Positions 1-8,443 of a stretch of DNA of 64,000 bases are shown one piece after another. A program made the translations under genes and the position numbers. This DNA comes from CBDANZ01 sp965197865. GTDB lineage: Bacteria > Acidobacteriota > Vicinamibacteria > Vicinamibacterales > CAVVIG01. Location: the NCBI GenBank assembly GCA_965197865.1, contig CBDANZ010000003.1, forward strand, positions 62,001-126,000. The letters are read 5' to 3'. Under the pieces are notes generated by a model, which worked only from the letters and a program-made list of their open reading frames with translations, ran no database searches and was not told the DNA's origin. The first letter of the stretch is position 1. Every line of letters begins with the position of its first letter.

Positions 1-588
1 GGGCACACGAGTGCGCCGCTCCACTTCGTCGGCGATCAAATCGCGGATGTCGGCGAAGGCGCTGTCGGCCACGACGGCGCCAACCTCTGGAATGTCGGCG
101 GCGGCCAGTAGGCTCATCGCCGCGCCGTACGAGGTTCCATGCAGGCCGATCCGTCCGGGAGGGATGCCTCGACTGAGCACCAGATCGACCGCGGCACGGA
201 TGTCGCCTCGCTCCAGGTTCCCCAGGGTGATGCGAGCCCCGCCCGAGCTGCCGTGAGCACGGAGATCGAACAGCAGGACCTGAAATCCGGCGTCCACGTA
301 GGCGCGGGCTAGGTCGGGCTGCGCGCCGGCCCAGGCGTCGACATCGATGCCGTGCAGCAGAATCACCGCGCGATCGACTTTCGGAGCGCTCAGCCACCCG
401 GCAAGCCTGGTGCCGTCTGCGCGGCTGGCAAGCGCGATGGCTTCCATCGGCAGGTCAGACGGCGGCCCCTCGCCCGGTGGACAGACGTCCTGAGTTTGGA
501 GGCTCGCCGACAGGATGTAGACGGAAACCGCACAGTAGGTCGCCGCCACGACGAGCGCGCCAGCGACGAGGGTCTTGGTCCGCGACAT
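1..588 (-). CDS. Alpha/beta hydrolase, secreted or membrane-anchored (C-terminus cut by window edge)
   Basis: The reading frame starts at an ATG (586-588 on the complement) 3 nt after a GGTGAGG ribosome-binding site and runs open off the left edge. The first ~25 residues are an uncleaved-looking hydrophobic segment (KTLVAGALVVAATYCAVSVY). A typical serine-hydrolase core follows: a VILLHGID oxyanion-hole region and the nucleophile elbow GTSYGA, so the Ser is the likely catalytic residue. The acid and His would lie outside the window. This resembles the BAAT/Abhydrolase family of exported hydrolases; the substrate cannot be told. It lies 6 bp downstream of the broken ceramidase-like gene and probably shared its transcript. 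Confidence 0.8.
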   Translation of the reverse strand, partial: MSRTKTLVAGALVVAATYCAVSVYILSASLQTQDVCPPGEGPPSDLPMEAIALASRADGTRLAGWLSAPKVDRAVILLHGIDVDAWAGAQPDLARAYVDAGFQVLLFDLRAHGSSGGARITLGNLERGDIRAAVDLVLSRGIPPGRIGLHGTSYGAAMSLLAAADIPEVGAVVADSAFADIRDLIADEVERRTRVP

Positions 589-594
589 GACACC

Positions 595-1237
595 TCACCC
601 GTCCTGCGGCGCCGACGGCATGCTCATCAATAATCCCCGCCCGAACAAGTACAGGACCGTAGCAGTGGCGACATGCCAAAGAAAGTGCGTGCCGAGCGGG
701 AACCACGAGCAGACGGCGTTGTCCATGGTCCGAAAGGAAACAGCCGCGGCAAAGACTCCAGCGCCGGCCAGTAGGGTGTACCGCTCGCGTGGCTGCGCGC
801 GGTAGTGGTATACCCCGAGGCCCGCACGTCAAGAGGAATGCGAGCGCGTACATCAGCGAACCGTTGAGCGCTTCTTGAAACTGACGACCGACCAGCGAAG
901 CGGCAAGCAGTCCCGCCAGGATCCAGACCGCGGTTCCCGCCGTGGTCCGCAGGATCGTCCGACTGTAAAGCCAGAGGAACGACAGTTGGAACAAGAAGAT
1001 CGGCGCTTCGTCGAGGAGCCGCGCCCAGAACGTGGCGAATGTATGAAACAGCCCGCTGCCGACCGCGATCGCAATCGCCAGAGCGGCAAGGAACCGACCG
1101 CCGGGCCTCGCCGGCCGGGCTCGGCCAGCGACGCGCCAGAGCGCCCACGCGGCCACGAGGTACGCAAGATTGGTGACCGCGTTGACCGGCTCGGACCAGA
1201 GCCCAGGGCCCGTGCGCTCGCAGTAAAGATCGATCAT
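595..1237 (-). pseudogene. Ceramidase-family membrane protein, frameshifted
   Basis: Two reading frames together give one ceramidase-family (alkaline ceramidase-like, seven-helix) membrane protein. The N-terminal part begins MIDLYCERTGPGLWSEPVNA and has several hydrophobic helices with the family-type Ser and His residues (GSGLFHTFA). Near 805-835 the frame is lost after LAFLLTCGPRG and resumes as VYHYRAQPRERYTLL, ending in FRTMDNAVCSW and GTHFLWHVATATVLY, which carries the C-terminal His cluster expected of these zinc hydrolases. Total length (~215 aa) suits bacterial members. One indel separates the halves, so this is either a recent pseudogene or an assembly error. Family members are predicted amide hydrolases in the membrane; no substrate is implied. 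Confidence 0.7.
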
Positions 1238-1356
1238 TGGGCGACCCGACTTAAGACACCATAGTAGTTCCACGCGCCGACCCGTGCGTCGCGCTAAACT
1301 CCCGTGTTGTAAGATTCGCCTCGAATGCACCAGCGCGCCGTTCGCGTAGGTCAAAC

Positions 1357-2673
1357 GTGACGCGCCTGGAGTCTGAGGTCGCGCCCACCGCTTTACTCCA
1401 GCACGACGTCCCGGGCGTCGTTTGGTCGTGGGCCTTCTACGACTGGGCGAACTCTGCCTTCGCGACACTGGTCGGCACCTTCATCTACGCAACCTACTTC
1501 ACGCAGGCGATGGCGCCCGATGAGTTGACGGGCACCACCTGGTGGTCGCGGGCGGTCGCGCTGAGCGCGATCCTCACGGCCTTCCTTTCGCCCATCCTCG
1601 GTGTAGCCGCGGATCGAGCCGGGGCGCACAAGCGGTTCCTCGCGGTGACTACGGTGCTCTGCATCGGCGCCACCACGCTGCTCGCGTTCGTGCCACCGAG
1701 CCTGTCGAACGCGGCGTTTCTGGCGCTCGCGCTTTACATTGTTGCCAACGTTTCTTTTGAAACTGGCTACGTGTTCTACAACTCGTTTCTGCCGACCATC
1801 GCCTCTCCCGAACGGATCGGCCGTGTGTCGGGCTACGGGTGGGGACTCGGTTACGTGGGCGGCCTCGTGTGCATGGGCATCGCGCTGGTGGGCTTCGTAC
1901 GGCCGGAGGTCCCATGGTTCGGCCTCCCCACCGAGGAAGGGTTCAACGTCCGGGCAACCAATTTGCTCGTGGCCGTCTGGTTCTCGGTTTTCGCCCTTCC
2001 CCTGTTCTTGTTCGTGCCCGAGCGCCGACAGGGCGGCCTGCGCCTCGACGCGCGCGCCATGTTCCGCGAGCTCAGCGCCACGCTCCGAGTCATCAGCCGG
2101 TACCGCGAGATCGTCCGGTTCCTCATGGCGAGGCTCGTCTTCAACGACGGGCTCGTCACCGTGTTCGCGTTCGGCGGGATCTACGCCGCGGGAACCTTCG
2201 GGATGAGCCTTTCAGAAATCATCGTCTTCGGCGTCGTGCTCAACCTCGTGTCGGGCCTCGGCGCAATGCTGTTCGGCTTTCTGGACGATCGCATCGGCGG
2301 CAAGAAGACGATCATGGTGACGCTTGTCGCGCTCACGATCGCCACAGTCGTCGCCGTGTGGGCGCCCGACCGCACCTGGCTCTGGGTCGCCGGTATCCTA
2401 ATCGGCATCTTCGTTGGCCCCAATCAATCCGCCAGTCGGTCGCTCATGGGCCGGTTCGTGCCCAAGACCCAGCGGGCCGAGTTCTACGGTTTCTTCGCGT
2501 TCTCGGGGAAGGTCACCTCGTTTCTGGGCCCGTTCCTGCTCGGGTCGGCCACCGCGGCATTCGGCTCCCAGCGAGCGGGCATCGCAACCGTCCTACTCTT
2601 CTTCGTCGTGGGGGCGATGCTGATGGCAACGGTCAACGAGCGCCGCGGCATCGAAGCGGCACAGAACGACTGA
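1357..2673 (+). CDS. MFS transporter, UMF1 (Atg22-like) family
   Basis: A 438-aa protein with about twelve hydrophobic segments, starting at GTG. The N-terminal signature WSWAFYDWANSAFATLVGTF is diagnostic of the UMF1/Atg22-like branch of the major facilitator superfamily, whose members are thought to export small solutes such as amino acids. A loop ADRAGAHKR between helices 2 and 3 matches the MFS motif A position, and FGFLDDRIGGKKT is its counterpart in the second half. Length is typical. It stands alone, with a short gap to the peroxiredoxin-like gene downstream. The substrate is unknown. Confidence 0.9.
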   Translation: MTRLESEVAPTALLQHDVPGVVWSWAFYDWANSAFATLVGTFIYATYFTQAMAPDELTGTTWWSRAVALSAILTAFLSPILGVAADRAGAHKRFLAVTTVLCIGATTLLAFVPPSLSNAAFLALALYIVANVSFETGYVFYNSFLPTIASPERIGRVSGYGWGLGYVGGLVCMGIALVGFVRPEVPWFGLPTEEGFNVRATNLLVAVWFSVFALPLFLFVPERRQGGLRLDARAMFRELSATLRVISRYREIVRFLMARLVFNDGLVTVFAFGGIYAAGTFGMSLSEIIVFGVVLNLVSGLGAMLFGFLDDRIGGKKTIMVTLVALTIATVVAVWAPDRTWLWVAGILIGIFVGPNQSASRSLMGRFVPKTQRAEFYGFFAFSGKVTSFLGPFLLGSATAAFGSQRAGIATVLLFFVVGAMLMATVNERRGIEAAQND

Positions 2674-2747
2674 CCCCCTGAAAGCCCGCCGTTGATTCGG
2701 TGGCGCATTTGGACCGATACTTGAACGAATACTTGAAGAGGCTGAAC

Positions 2748-3260
2748 ATGAAGACTGCAAAGTGGCTGATGGTCTTGCTGGTCCTGGTCCTCGCGCCGCT
2801 GCCTGCCTCGTCGCAGCAGATGCCCGCCCCGGACATCACGGGGACCTCAGTGCAGGGCACGGCGGTCGACCTGGGCGCGTTCAAAGGCGACAAGAATGTC
2901 GTGGTCGTGTTCTACCGGATGCACAGTTGACCGTTCTGCCAAGCGCAGCTCGGTGAGCTGCAAGCCAACTACACACAGATTCGCGCCCTGGGAGCCGAGC
3001 TCATCGCCCTGAGCGCAGACACGCTGGAGCTGGCGCGCACGACCGTGCGGGACCTGAGCATTACCTATCCCATTCTGTCCGACTCGGCACGCCGATTTAT
3101 CCTGGAGTACGGCGTACTCCATCCGCAGGAAAACATCGCGCGGCCGTCGCTGTTCGTGATCGACCGCGAGGGAGCGATCCGCTGGCAGTACGTGGGCACG
3201 AGCGCCCCGGACCGGCCGCCCATCGAGATCGTGCTGCAGCAGCTGCGAGCCATTCAGTGA
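2748..3260 (+). CDS. Candidate selenoprotein: AhpC/TSA peroxiredoxin-like, UxxC motif
   Basis: Conceptual translation reads through an in-frame TGA at 2928-2930 to give 170 aa. ATG 2748 follows a GAAGAGG ribosome-binding site. Residues 1-23 look like a signal peptide (hydrophobic LMVLLVLVLAPLPA, then ASSQ). The mature part is an AhpC/TSA thioredoxin fold: APDITGTSVQG, VVVVFYRMHS-U-PFC, then ALGAELIALSADT, ITYPILSD and PSLFVIDREGAIRWQYVG. The TGA is codon 61, exactly where relatives carry the first Cys of CPFC (FYRGHWCPFC type), and Cys64 is intact. The downstream 110 codons show no further lesion, unlike the true pseudogenes nearby. A hairpin follows the TGA at SECIS spacing. Likely role: periplasmic thiol/selenol peroxidase or oxidoreductase. 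The alternative is a nonsense TGC-to-TGA mutation. Selenocysteine machinery was not seen in this window. Confidence 0.7.
2928..2961 (+). promoter_or_regulatory. Putative bacterial SECIS element (UGA plus hairpin)
   Basis: The UGA at 2928-2930 is followed by a perfect 7-bp stem: GCAGCTC (2945-2951) and GAGCTGC (2955-2961) closing a 3-nt loop GGT. The loop begins 21 nt after the UGA, inside the 16-37 nt window described for bacterial SECIS elements, and has G in its first two positions as those elements require. The stem lies in coding sequence, as in known bSECIS. This is what SelB would recognise; it needs folding and comparative checks. Confidence 0.6.
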
Positions 3261-3324
3261 GACCCTCCGCCCCAGGGCGCCGCCGGGAGGACCGCGCTCT
3301 GATCCGTTGACGTCGGAGAGAGCG

Positions 3325-4785
3325 ATGGCGCCCCCTGAGGTGAAGGCACCGGATACCGCGCTCGTCATCTTCGCGATCATTGCGGGGGCGGCGGTGTTGA
3401 CCTGGATCGTTCCGCCCGGCGCCTACGATCGCACGGAGCTGGAGGTCGCCGCGGTCGGCACACGCGAAGTGGTCCTCCCCGGAACCTTCAAACACCTCCC
3501 GCGCCAGGAACGCAGCGCCCTCGGCACGCTGGTTCACTCGGTCGGAATCATCTTCCAGGCGCCCATCCGCGGATTCATCGACCCGGACGCGGCTCCCATT
3601 ATCGCGTTCGTGCTGTTGATTGGAGGCGCCTTCGCGGTGCTGCAGCAGACGCGGGCCATCGACACGGCGCTGCGGGCGCTGGTCCGCGCGTCGCGGCAGT
3701 CCCGCCTCCTGGAGCTGCTCGTCATCCCGATCTTCATGACGCTCTTCTCTCTGGGAGGGGCGATTTTCGGCATGGCCGAGGAAACGGTGCCCTTCGTGCT
3801 GATCTTCGTGCCGCTGGCGCTCGCGCTGGGGTACGACTCGCTGACTGGCGCGGCGATTCCCTTCGTCGGCTCAGCCGCCGGGTTTTCCGCGGCCTTCTTC
3901 AACCCGTTTACGGTCGGCGTGGCGCAGGGGATCGCCGGCGTGCCGCCCTTTTCTGGAGCAGGCTTCCGCATCGGTCTCTGGTTCGTTACAACCGGCGTGA
4001 CGATCGGCTTCGTGATGTGGCACGCAGAACGGGTCCGCCGCGATCCTGGCAAGAGCCCGACTTCCGGTCTCGATGCGGTGAAGCGACAGAAGGGGCTCCA
4101 GCTGACCGGCCTTGACGCGCCGCTGACGTCGCGGCAAAAAGCCGTCCTCGCGGTGTTCTTCCTCGGCATCGTCGTGCTCGTGTGGGGTGTGCTTCCGAGC
4201 GACCGCGGCGGCTTCGGATGGTACATCGTCGAAATGGCTGCGCTCTTTGTCGCGCTGGGCGTGCTCATGGGCGCGATTGGAGGTCTGGGCGCCAACGGTA
4301 CGGCGCGCGCCTTCATGGAGGGGGTCCGCCAGCTCGCCTCGACCGCCGTCATCATCGGGCTGGCGAGAGGCATCCTGGTCGTCCTACAGGATGCGCAGGT
4401 CATCGACACGATCCTCCACGCGATGGCGTCAGCGCTGGAGGGAGCGAGCTCGGGCGGCGCCGCCATGGCGATGTTTGGCACCCAGACGGCGATCAATTTC
4501 TTCGTACCCTCCGGCAGCGGCCAGGCCGCCCTCACAATGCCGCTGATGGCGCCGCTGTCGGACTTGGTCGGCGTCACACGGCAGACTGCCGTCCTGGCGT
4601 TTCAGATGGGAGACGGCTTTACCAACATGATCATTCCCACGAGCGCCGTGCTGATGGGAGTGCTCACGCTGGCCGAAGTGCCGTGGCCGACCTGGGCAGG
4701 ATGGATTCTTCCGCTTCAGGCCGCGCTGTTTGCCCTCGGTCTGGTAGTGTTGGCCCTCGCGGTGTACGTGGGATACGGCGCCTAG
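3325..4785 (+). CDS. YfcC/DcuC-family membrane carrier
   Basis: A 486-aa polytopic protein. ATG 3325 follows GGAGAG; a longer TTG-start form from 3307 is possible. The N-terminus (ALVIFAIIAGAAVLTWIVPPGAY) and the internal repeats FSLGGAIFGMAEETVPF and FVPSGSGQAALTMPLMAPLSD are hallmarks of the YfcC family (Pfam C4-dicarboxylate anaerobic carrier clan), annotated as putative basic amino acid or dicarboxylate carriers. About twelve hydrophobic helices are visible. Length is normal. It follows the selenoprotein-like gene by 64 bp on the same strand and may be co-transcribed. Substrate unassigned. Confidence 0.88.
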   Translation: MAPPEVKAPDTALVIFAIIAGAAVLTWIVPPGAYDRTELEVAAVGTREVVLPGTFKHLPRQERSALGTLVHSVGIIFQAPIRGFIDPDAAPIIAFVLLIGGAFAVLQQTRAIDTALRALVRASRQSRLLELLVIPIFMTLFSLGGAIFGMAEETVPFVLIFVPLALALGYDSLTGAAIPFVGSAAGFSAAFFNPFTVGVAQGIAGVPPFSGAGFRIGLWFVTTGVTIGFVMWHAERVRRDPGKSPTSGLDAVKRQKGLQLTGLDAPLTSRQKAVLAVFFLGIVVLVWGVLPSDRGGFGWYIVEMAALFVALGVLMGAIGGLGANGTARAFMEGVRQLASTAVIIGLARGILVVLQDAQVIDTILHAMASALEGASSGGAAMAMFGTQTAINFFVPSGSGQAALTMPLMAPLSDLVGVTRQTAVLAFQMGDGFTNMIIPTSAVLMGVLTLAEVPWPTWAGWILPLQAALFALGLVVLALAVYVGYGA

Positions 4786-5061
4786 CCCTCTTCTGTCACT
4801 TGTTCGCGTTCTTGGGAGGGCATGCCCCATATCGCTTCGAAAACCCCACTTGACGCTCCGACGAGCACGGTTTTCTTCGCGACATCAAGCACGCCGTTTC
4901 GGCGGTACGGCATCGCCTGCTTGGGACTTTTTCTCTTCGTCAGGCCGCAATTACGATTCTCGTGCTCTTCACTGCAGATTCGAGCGGCGTGGAGCGTCTG
5001 GGCCGACAATTGTCGTGGGTTTCCGCGTGGCACGTAGAGTGCACTCGACACGCACTCTGGA

Positions 5062-5769
5062 ATGTCCGACCGGCCCCGCGTTGTCCTCGCACTGCCAGAA
5101 ACCACCGAAGCTGCAATTCTCGCCGAATGGCTCGCCGCGGAAGGCTTCGAGCCGGTCCGGTGGGTCACCGCCAGGGCCGCCACCGAAGAGATGCAGACGC
5201 GCCCGTTCGACCTGTTGATTGCGGACGCGACTCTCGCCCTGCGGGACGGCCACCTAGCCGCAAGCCGGGGACGCAACCCGTTGACGCCCGCCGTCGTGAT
5301 TGGCAGCGCGGCCCCCTCGAAAGAGCGCGAAGTGCAGAACCGCCAGGCCATGTACCTCGTACGGCCTCTCGAGCGGGCCATCCTCATCTGCACTATTTCG
5401 ATGGCGATCCTCGAAGGCAGGCCGACACGCCGATCGGTGCGAAAGCTCGTCAATCGGCTCGACGCCGTCGTGAGCGGCGTGTCGTCGCACATCATCGACG
5501 TCAGCAATGAAGGACTGCGCCTCGAGATGCCGCGCGAACGGCAGTCGGCTCCGCCGCCGTACTTCAGCGTTCATTTGCCGTTCATCGGTGTCGCCATCAC
5601 CGCGCAGCGGATGTGGGCGCGGGTGTGGTCCGGCAGCCGACGACCGGTGACATGGTGCGGTGCCGCGCTCGCACAAGATCGATCGCAGGCAGAGCGGGCG
5701 TCGCGGATGTTCGTCGATACCGTCCCGGTCGCGGGTCAGAAATCCTCCTGGCGGCTTCAGCTTCGATAG
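5062..5769 (+). CDS. Pseudo-receiver plus PilZ domain protein
   Basis: A 235-aa protein. Residues 5-115 read as a CheY-like fold (RVVLALPETTEAAILAEWL, FDLLIADATLALRDG, VVIGSAAPS). The acidic pair expected at the first strand is missing, so this is probably a receiver that is not phosphorylated normally. Residues ~120-215 match PilZ: RRSVRKLVNRLDAVVSG, then a strand IIDVSNEGLRLEMP corresponding to the D/NxSxxG element used for cyclic-di-GMP binding. This suggests a cyclic-di-GMP responsive adaptor. It is monocistronic; no partner gene adjoins it. The 276 bp upstream contain no recognisable gene. Confidence 0.75.
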   Translation: MSDRPRVVLALPETTEAAILAEWLAAEGFEPVRWVTARAATEEMQTRPFDLLIADATLALRDGHLAASRGRNPLTPAVVIGSAAPSKEREVQNRQAMYLVRPLERAILICTISMAILEGRPTRRSVRKLVNRLDAVVSGVSSHIIDVSNEGLRLEMPRERQSAPPPYFSVHLPFIGVAITAQRMWARVWSGSRRPVTWCGAALAQDRSQAERASRMFVDTVPVAGQKSSWRLQLR

Positions 5770-5893
5770 CCACGCACTCTCCCCTTCATCTATCTTCGTC
5801 TATTCTTGACTCTGCGATCGATGCGGCGACACTCAGCCTCAGGCTCTTGCTGGTAGGCGATGGCCTCCGAATCGCCCACCCGGTCGGCGTTGT

Positions 5894-5998
5894 TCAGATC
5901 AGCGGCACAGCCCTCAATCCCGGAGAGCCGTCGAGCAGAATGCAAAGACGCTGCTGCATCGCCGTGGTGCGCTCACGGCTGAATAGTGCTCGAAACAT
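5894..5998 (-). CDS. Possible 34-aa small protein
   Basis: A short frame starts at ATG (complement of 5996-5998), 5 nt after a strong AAGGAG. It reads MFRALFSRERTTAMQQRLC... and ends at TGA after GLRAVPLI. No family is recognised. It may be a real small gene or the 5' stub of a gene whose remainder was lost. The only support is the ribosome-binding site; 5770-6222 otherwise shows no gene. Confidence 0.25.
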   Translation of the reverse strand: MFRALFSRERTTAMQQRLCILLDGSPGLRAVPLI

Positions 5999-6152
5999 GG
6001 CTTCTCCTTGTCATTAGTTACAGACCGATGCGGCCGTCGGGATAAGCACCGTGTCATTCGCTGGTTTGCCATCGCCCACGACCATCAGCGAGCTTCTGTC
6101 GGCAGCTGCGGGGAAGGGAGGGTTGCGTCGCGGTGCCGCCTGCTGCTACAGC

Positions 6153-6174
6153 TTGCACACCTCTTGCACACCTC
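6153..6174. repeat. Perfect tandem repeat of an 11-mer
   Basis: Two adjacent copies of TTGCACACCTC occupy 6153-6163 and 6164-6174, about 50 bp before a tRNA 3'-half sequence. Such short direct repeats occur as integrase arm sites near attachment sites, but no integrase gene remains in this window, so the role is unproven. Confidence 0.45.
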
Positions 6175-6222
6175 ACCCTCGAAATCATTCGGATTTCCTG
6201 CGTTCTTGCTTGGCTGAAGCGG

Positions 6223-6266
6223 CTATTAATCTGCGGGTCCCTGGTTCGACTCCGAGCTGGCTCACC
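6223..6266 (+). other. tRNA 3'-half remnant, possible attachment-site scar
   Basis: The segment looks like the 3' half of a tRNA: anticodon-loop-like CTATTAA, variable region CTGCGGGTCC, T-loop GGTTCGACTCC, then acceptor 3' strand CTGGCTC, discriminator A and an encoded CCA (6264-6266). No matching 5' half (expected start GAGCCAG) precedes it, the anticodon stem cannot form with the upstream sequence, and the T stem has one mismatch. It is therefore not a functional tRNA. Integrative elements often duplicate exactly this part of a tRNA gene, so it is probably an att scar. The identity (perhaps Asn-like) is uncertain. Confidence 0.5.
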
Positions 6267-6288
6267 ATTCCAAGGCTTTCACGGTGGC

Positions 6289-6719
6289 CTATCGCAGGAA
6301 GAACGCCGCCACGCCGATCCCGAGCATGGCCACGACCAGCGCAATCCCAAACGGCCATGCCGATTGCGAACCCGAACCATGCCGCTAGTCCCGCACGACC
6401 GGCCCTGCGCAGGTCACCACGCACGCTCAACTCTGCGAGCACGGCGCCCACTAAGGGCCCGACGAGCAGACCGGGAAGGCCGAAAAACAGGCGCGCCAGA
6501 GCGCCGAACCCCCACCGCCGTGGCGACGAAATCGACCGCGTGTGCCGCGATGGTCAGCAGCCCAAGCACCACCAACGTGAACGGCCCGATGCCCATGAAC
6601 CCGTCGGCCCAGGCCGCGAGAAGTAGACCGCCGAACACTAGCACGGGCCCGGGTAGCCCCGGCAGCACCATGCCGAGTACGCCGATGCCGATCAGGATAA
6701 CCGCGAGGGCCCACAGCAT
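6289..6719 (-). pseudogene. DUF456 membrane protein, two frameshifts
   Basis: Three frame segments add up to a DUF456 protein. The first begins MLWALAVILIGIGVLG and runs through GMVLPGLPGPVLVFGG to TIAAHAVDFVATAVGV. The second is RLFFGLPGLLVGPLVGAVLA to AAWFGFAIGMA. The third is PFGIALVVAMLGIGVAAFFL ending at TAG (6289-6291). The joins are near 6500 and 6335. DUF456 proteins are small multi-helix inner-membrane proteins of unknown function. With two independent shifts the gene is unlikely to be active. Its 3' end begins about 20 bp from the tRNA scar. Confidence 0.65.
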
Positions 6720-6835
6720 GCGAGCAGCTAGATCGAAATCTATCGCGACTGAACACGCCGCAGCTCCCAGCCGATCAGCGAGCACGCCACGGCAGCCGAC
6801 GCGTTCCGCCAGATCGACCGGCTCTCAAAGCAGAG

Positions 6836-6916
6836 GGTTGCGATACGCCTTCGTGATTCCAGGCAGCGAGCGCGGCACCGACGATGCCCGCTTCGTTGCG
6901 AAGCTGGGCCTGGACC
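6836..6916 (-). pseudogene. Possible ROK-kinase C-terminal scrap
   Basis: On the minus strand the short stretch VQAQLRNEAGIVGAALAAW resembles the C-terminal helix of ROK-family sugar kinases (consensus like LGNDAGLIGAA). Nothing upstream in frame continues the match. The rest of 6720-7020 shows no gene. It is a very short match and may be chance. Confidence 0.22.
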
Positions 6917-7021
6917 CGCCGATTTGTCCTGATGCTGTTATGAGGATTTCGGATGGCCTTTTCTCTCGATGCCGCCTAACAGCGGATCCAACGTCTCTAT
7001 CAGGCCTTGCCGCATATGTCG

Positions 7022-7108
7022 TCAGTAGTCGTGCTGGTGAACGTCTGCTCGCCCCGGGGCCGCGGCCAGCACGGCGAGCGCGAGCAGACTCAAGGTCAGA
7101 TGCTTCAT
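7022..7108 (-). CDS. Possible 28-aa signal-peptide-like peptide
   Basis: A short frame encodes MKHLTLSLLALAVLAAAPG followed by RADVHQHDY and TGA. It looks like a complete signal peptide with only nine residues after it, so it is more likely the 5' end of a truncated secreted-protein gene than a functional peptide. It lies 20 bp downstream of the secreted protein at 7129-7677 on the same strand. Confidence 0.25.
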   Translation of the reverse strand: MKHLTLSLLALAVLAAAPGRADVHQHDY

Positions 7109-7128
7109 AACGCCCCGACGGACGCCTT

Positions 7129-7677
7129 TTAGTATCCCGGTGTCATGATGTGAGCGGTCGTCGTGCCCGCATTCATAATCCAGATGCCACCCTGCTTCGG
7201 ATTGTCGGGCAGGCCGGTTGACTTGGTAGTGGCCCCCGGCACGGCGATCGTCGTGTGTGTTCGAGCGTTCGCCTGGTCGGGGCCATTCATCGCGTACCAC
7301 ACGGATCCGTACTCGGGCTTCACCCTGGTTCCATTCGCCTCGGCGGCATCCAGCATCGCCTGTCTCTTGGCCTTGTCGCGCTCCGCCTCGAACCGCCGGT
7401 TTTGAGCCACGCGCTCCAGGTTGCCCACGCTAGTGCACTGCACGGCGAACGCCTGCCTTCCAGGCTCCCCAGATCGGTCATAGCAGACAAGGCGGTTCGT
7501 GCCCTTCTTCACTGTCTCGTAGGAGTAGTCGGGATTCCACTTGATCACGGTAGCCCCCTTGCTCATCCGGCGCGGCGCGGCGGCCAGGGCGCGACCAATG
7601 GTTTCAGCATCGGTTTGCTCCAGGGCGCTAGTCGAAACCGCCAGCACACCAAGAATGATAGGAACCATGCGTATCAT
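7129..7677 (-). CDS. Secreted protein of unknown function
   Basis: A 182-aa protein. The start chosen is the ATG at 7677, preceded by GGAGGT with a 6-nt spacer, giving a signal peptide (MIRMVPIILGVLAVSTSA). The mature part has conserved-looking patches (IKWNPDYSYETVKKGTNRLV, DRSGEPGRQAFAVQC, GSVWYAMNGPD) and ends in a His/Thr-rich tail. Two Cys (LVCYDRSG and VQCTS) could form a disulfide. I do not recognise a named family. It stands apart from neighbours and is intact, unlike the genes on both sides. Confidence 0.6.
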   Translation of the reverse strand: MIRMVPIILGVLAVSTSALEQTDAETIGRALAAAPRRMSKGATVIKWNPDYSYETVKKGTNRLVCYDRSGEPGRQAFAVQCTSVGNLERVAQNRRFEAERDKAKRQAMLDAAEANGTRVKPEYGSVWYAMNGPDQANARTHTTIAVPGATTKSTGLPDNPKQGGIWIMNAGTTTAHIMTPGY

Positions 7678-7905
7678 TGGGTGACCTCCAGTCCATCTGG
7701 CTAGAACGTTCATACCTCGCGAGGCGCCTGCAGGACAATACGTCAAGAGACGTGAACGCGATTCGCGAAGAGTAGCTCGGCGACAAAGGAAGCATATCGT
7801 AATGCAACCGAGCGTGATTTCTTAAGCGTTTGCCGCCACCGTGCAACGCCGATGCGGCGATCAACCTCAGCCCGAAGGCGATTCCTCGAATCGTTGGAGA
7901 AGAAG

Positions 7906-8236
7906 ATGATGCACGAGATCAAGACGTTCGATCGCCACACCGCGCTGAGTCTCACGGGCCTCGCCGGCTCGCGCGCCGGCTGGCTGGAACGGTACAAGCC
8001 GCTCATCGAGGACGGCAAGACGGTTGTCGTGAGTCCCCACAAGGTCCGGACCGGAGACCAACGATCTGGTCCTGCAGCTCCGGAAGCGCAACATCCGGAA
8101 GATCCTCTTGATCGGGATGTCGGCGAACCTGTGTCTCGAAAGCCGCCTGCGAGAGCTGCTGGAACAAGGCTTCGAGGTCACCGTGGTCACGGATGCCACG
8201 GCGGACCAGACGGTCGCCGTGACGGGTCGCGCGTAA
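7906..8236 (+). pseudogene. Isochorismatase-like cysteine hydrolase, truncated and frameshifted
   Basis: The C-terminal half of an isochorismatase-fold hydrolase: LSLTGLAGSRAGWLERYKP, EDGKTVVVSPHKV, then after a one-base shift near 8047 GPETNDLVLQLRKRNIRKIL and LLIGMSANLCLESRLRELLE, ending DATADQTVAVTGRA-stop. The Cys in SANLCLES is the family's catalytic position. The N-terminal half with the catalytic Asp is absent, so the gene is both truncated and shifted. Upstream and downstream (to 8443) no further part is seen. Confidence 0.65.
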
Positions 8237-8443
8237 TCGGCCGCGCCTCAGCGCTCTGGCTTGCGGCCGCGCTGCCTGGGGCGGCCGCAGGTCAGACAGT
8301 TTCCAGATGACGATGGATCGGGTAGATCGCGGCCGAGCCCTCGCCCACCGCGAGCTCACACGACACCGCCTGGTGAGGGGCAGGATTTCTGTCTCTCTCG
8401 AAAAGCAGGGGTCTACACGAACCTGTGTGGCAGCGGGCCGGCG

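Noticed and set aside
4822..5037. 71-codon frame before the PilZ gene
   Set aside because: No domain, no good ribosome-binding site and Ser/Arg-rich composition; probably noncoding.
6223..6266. Functional tRNA
   Set aside because: No 5' half, no anticodon stem and a mismatched T stem.
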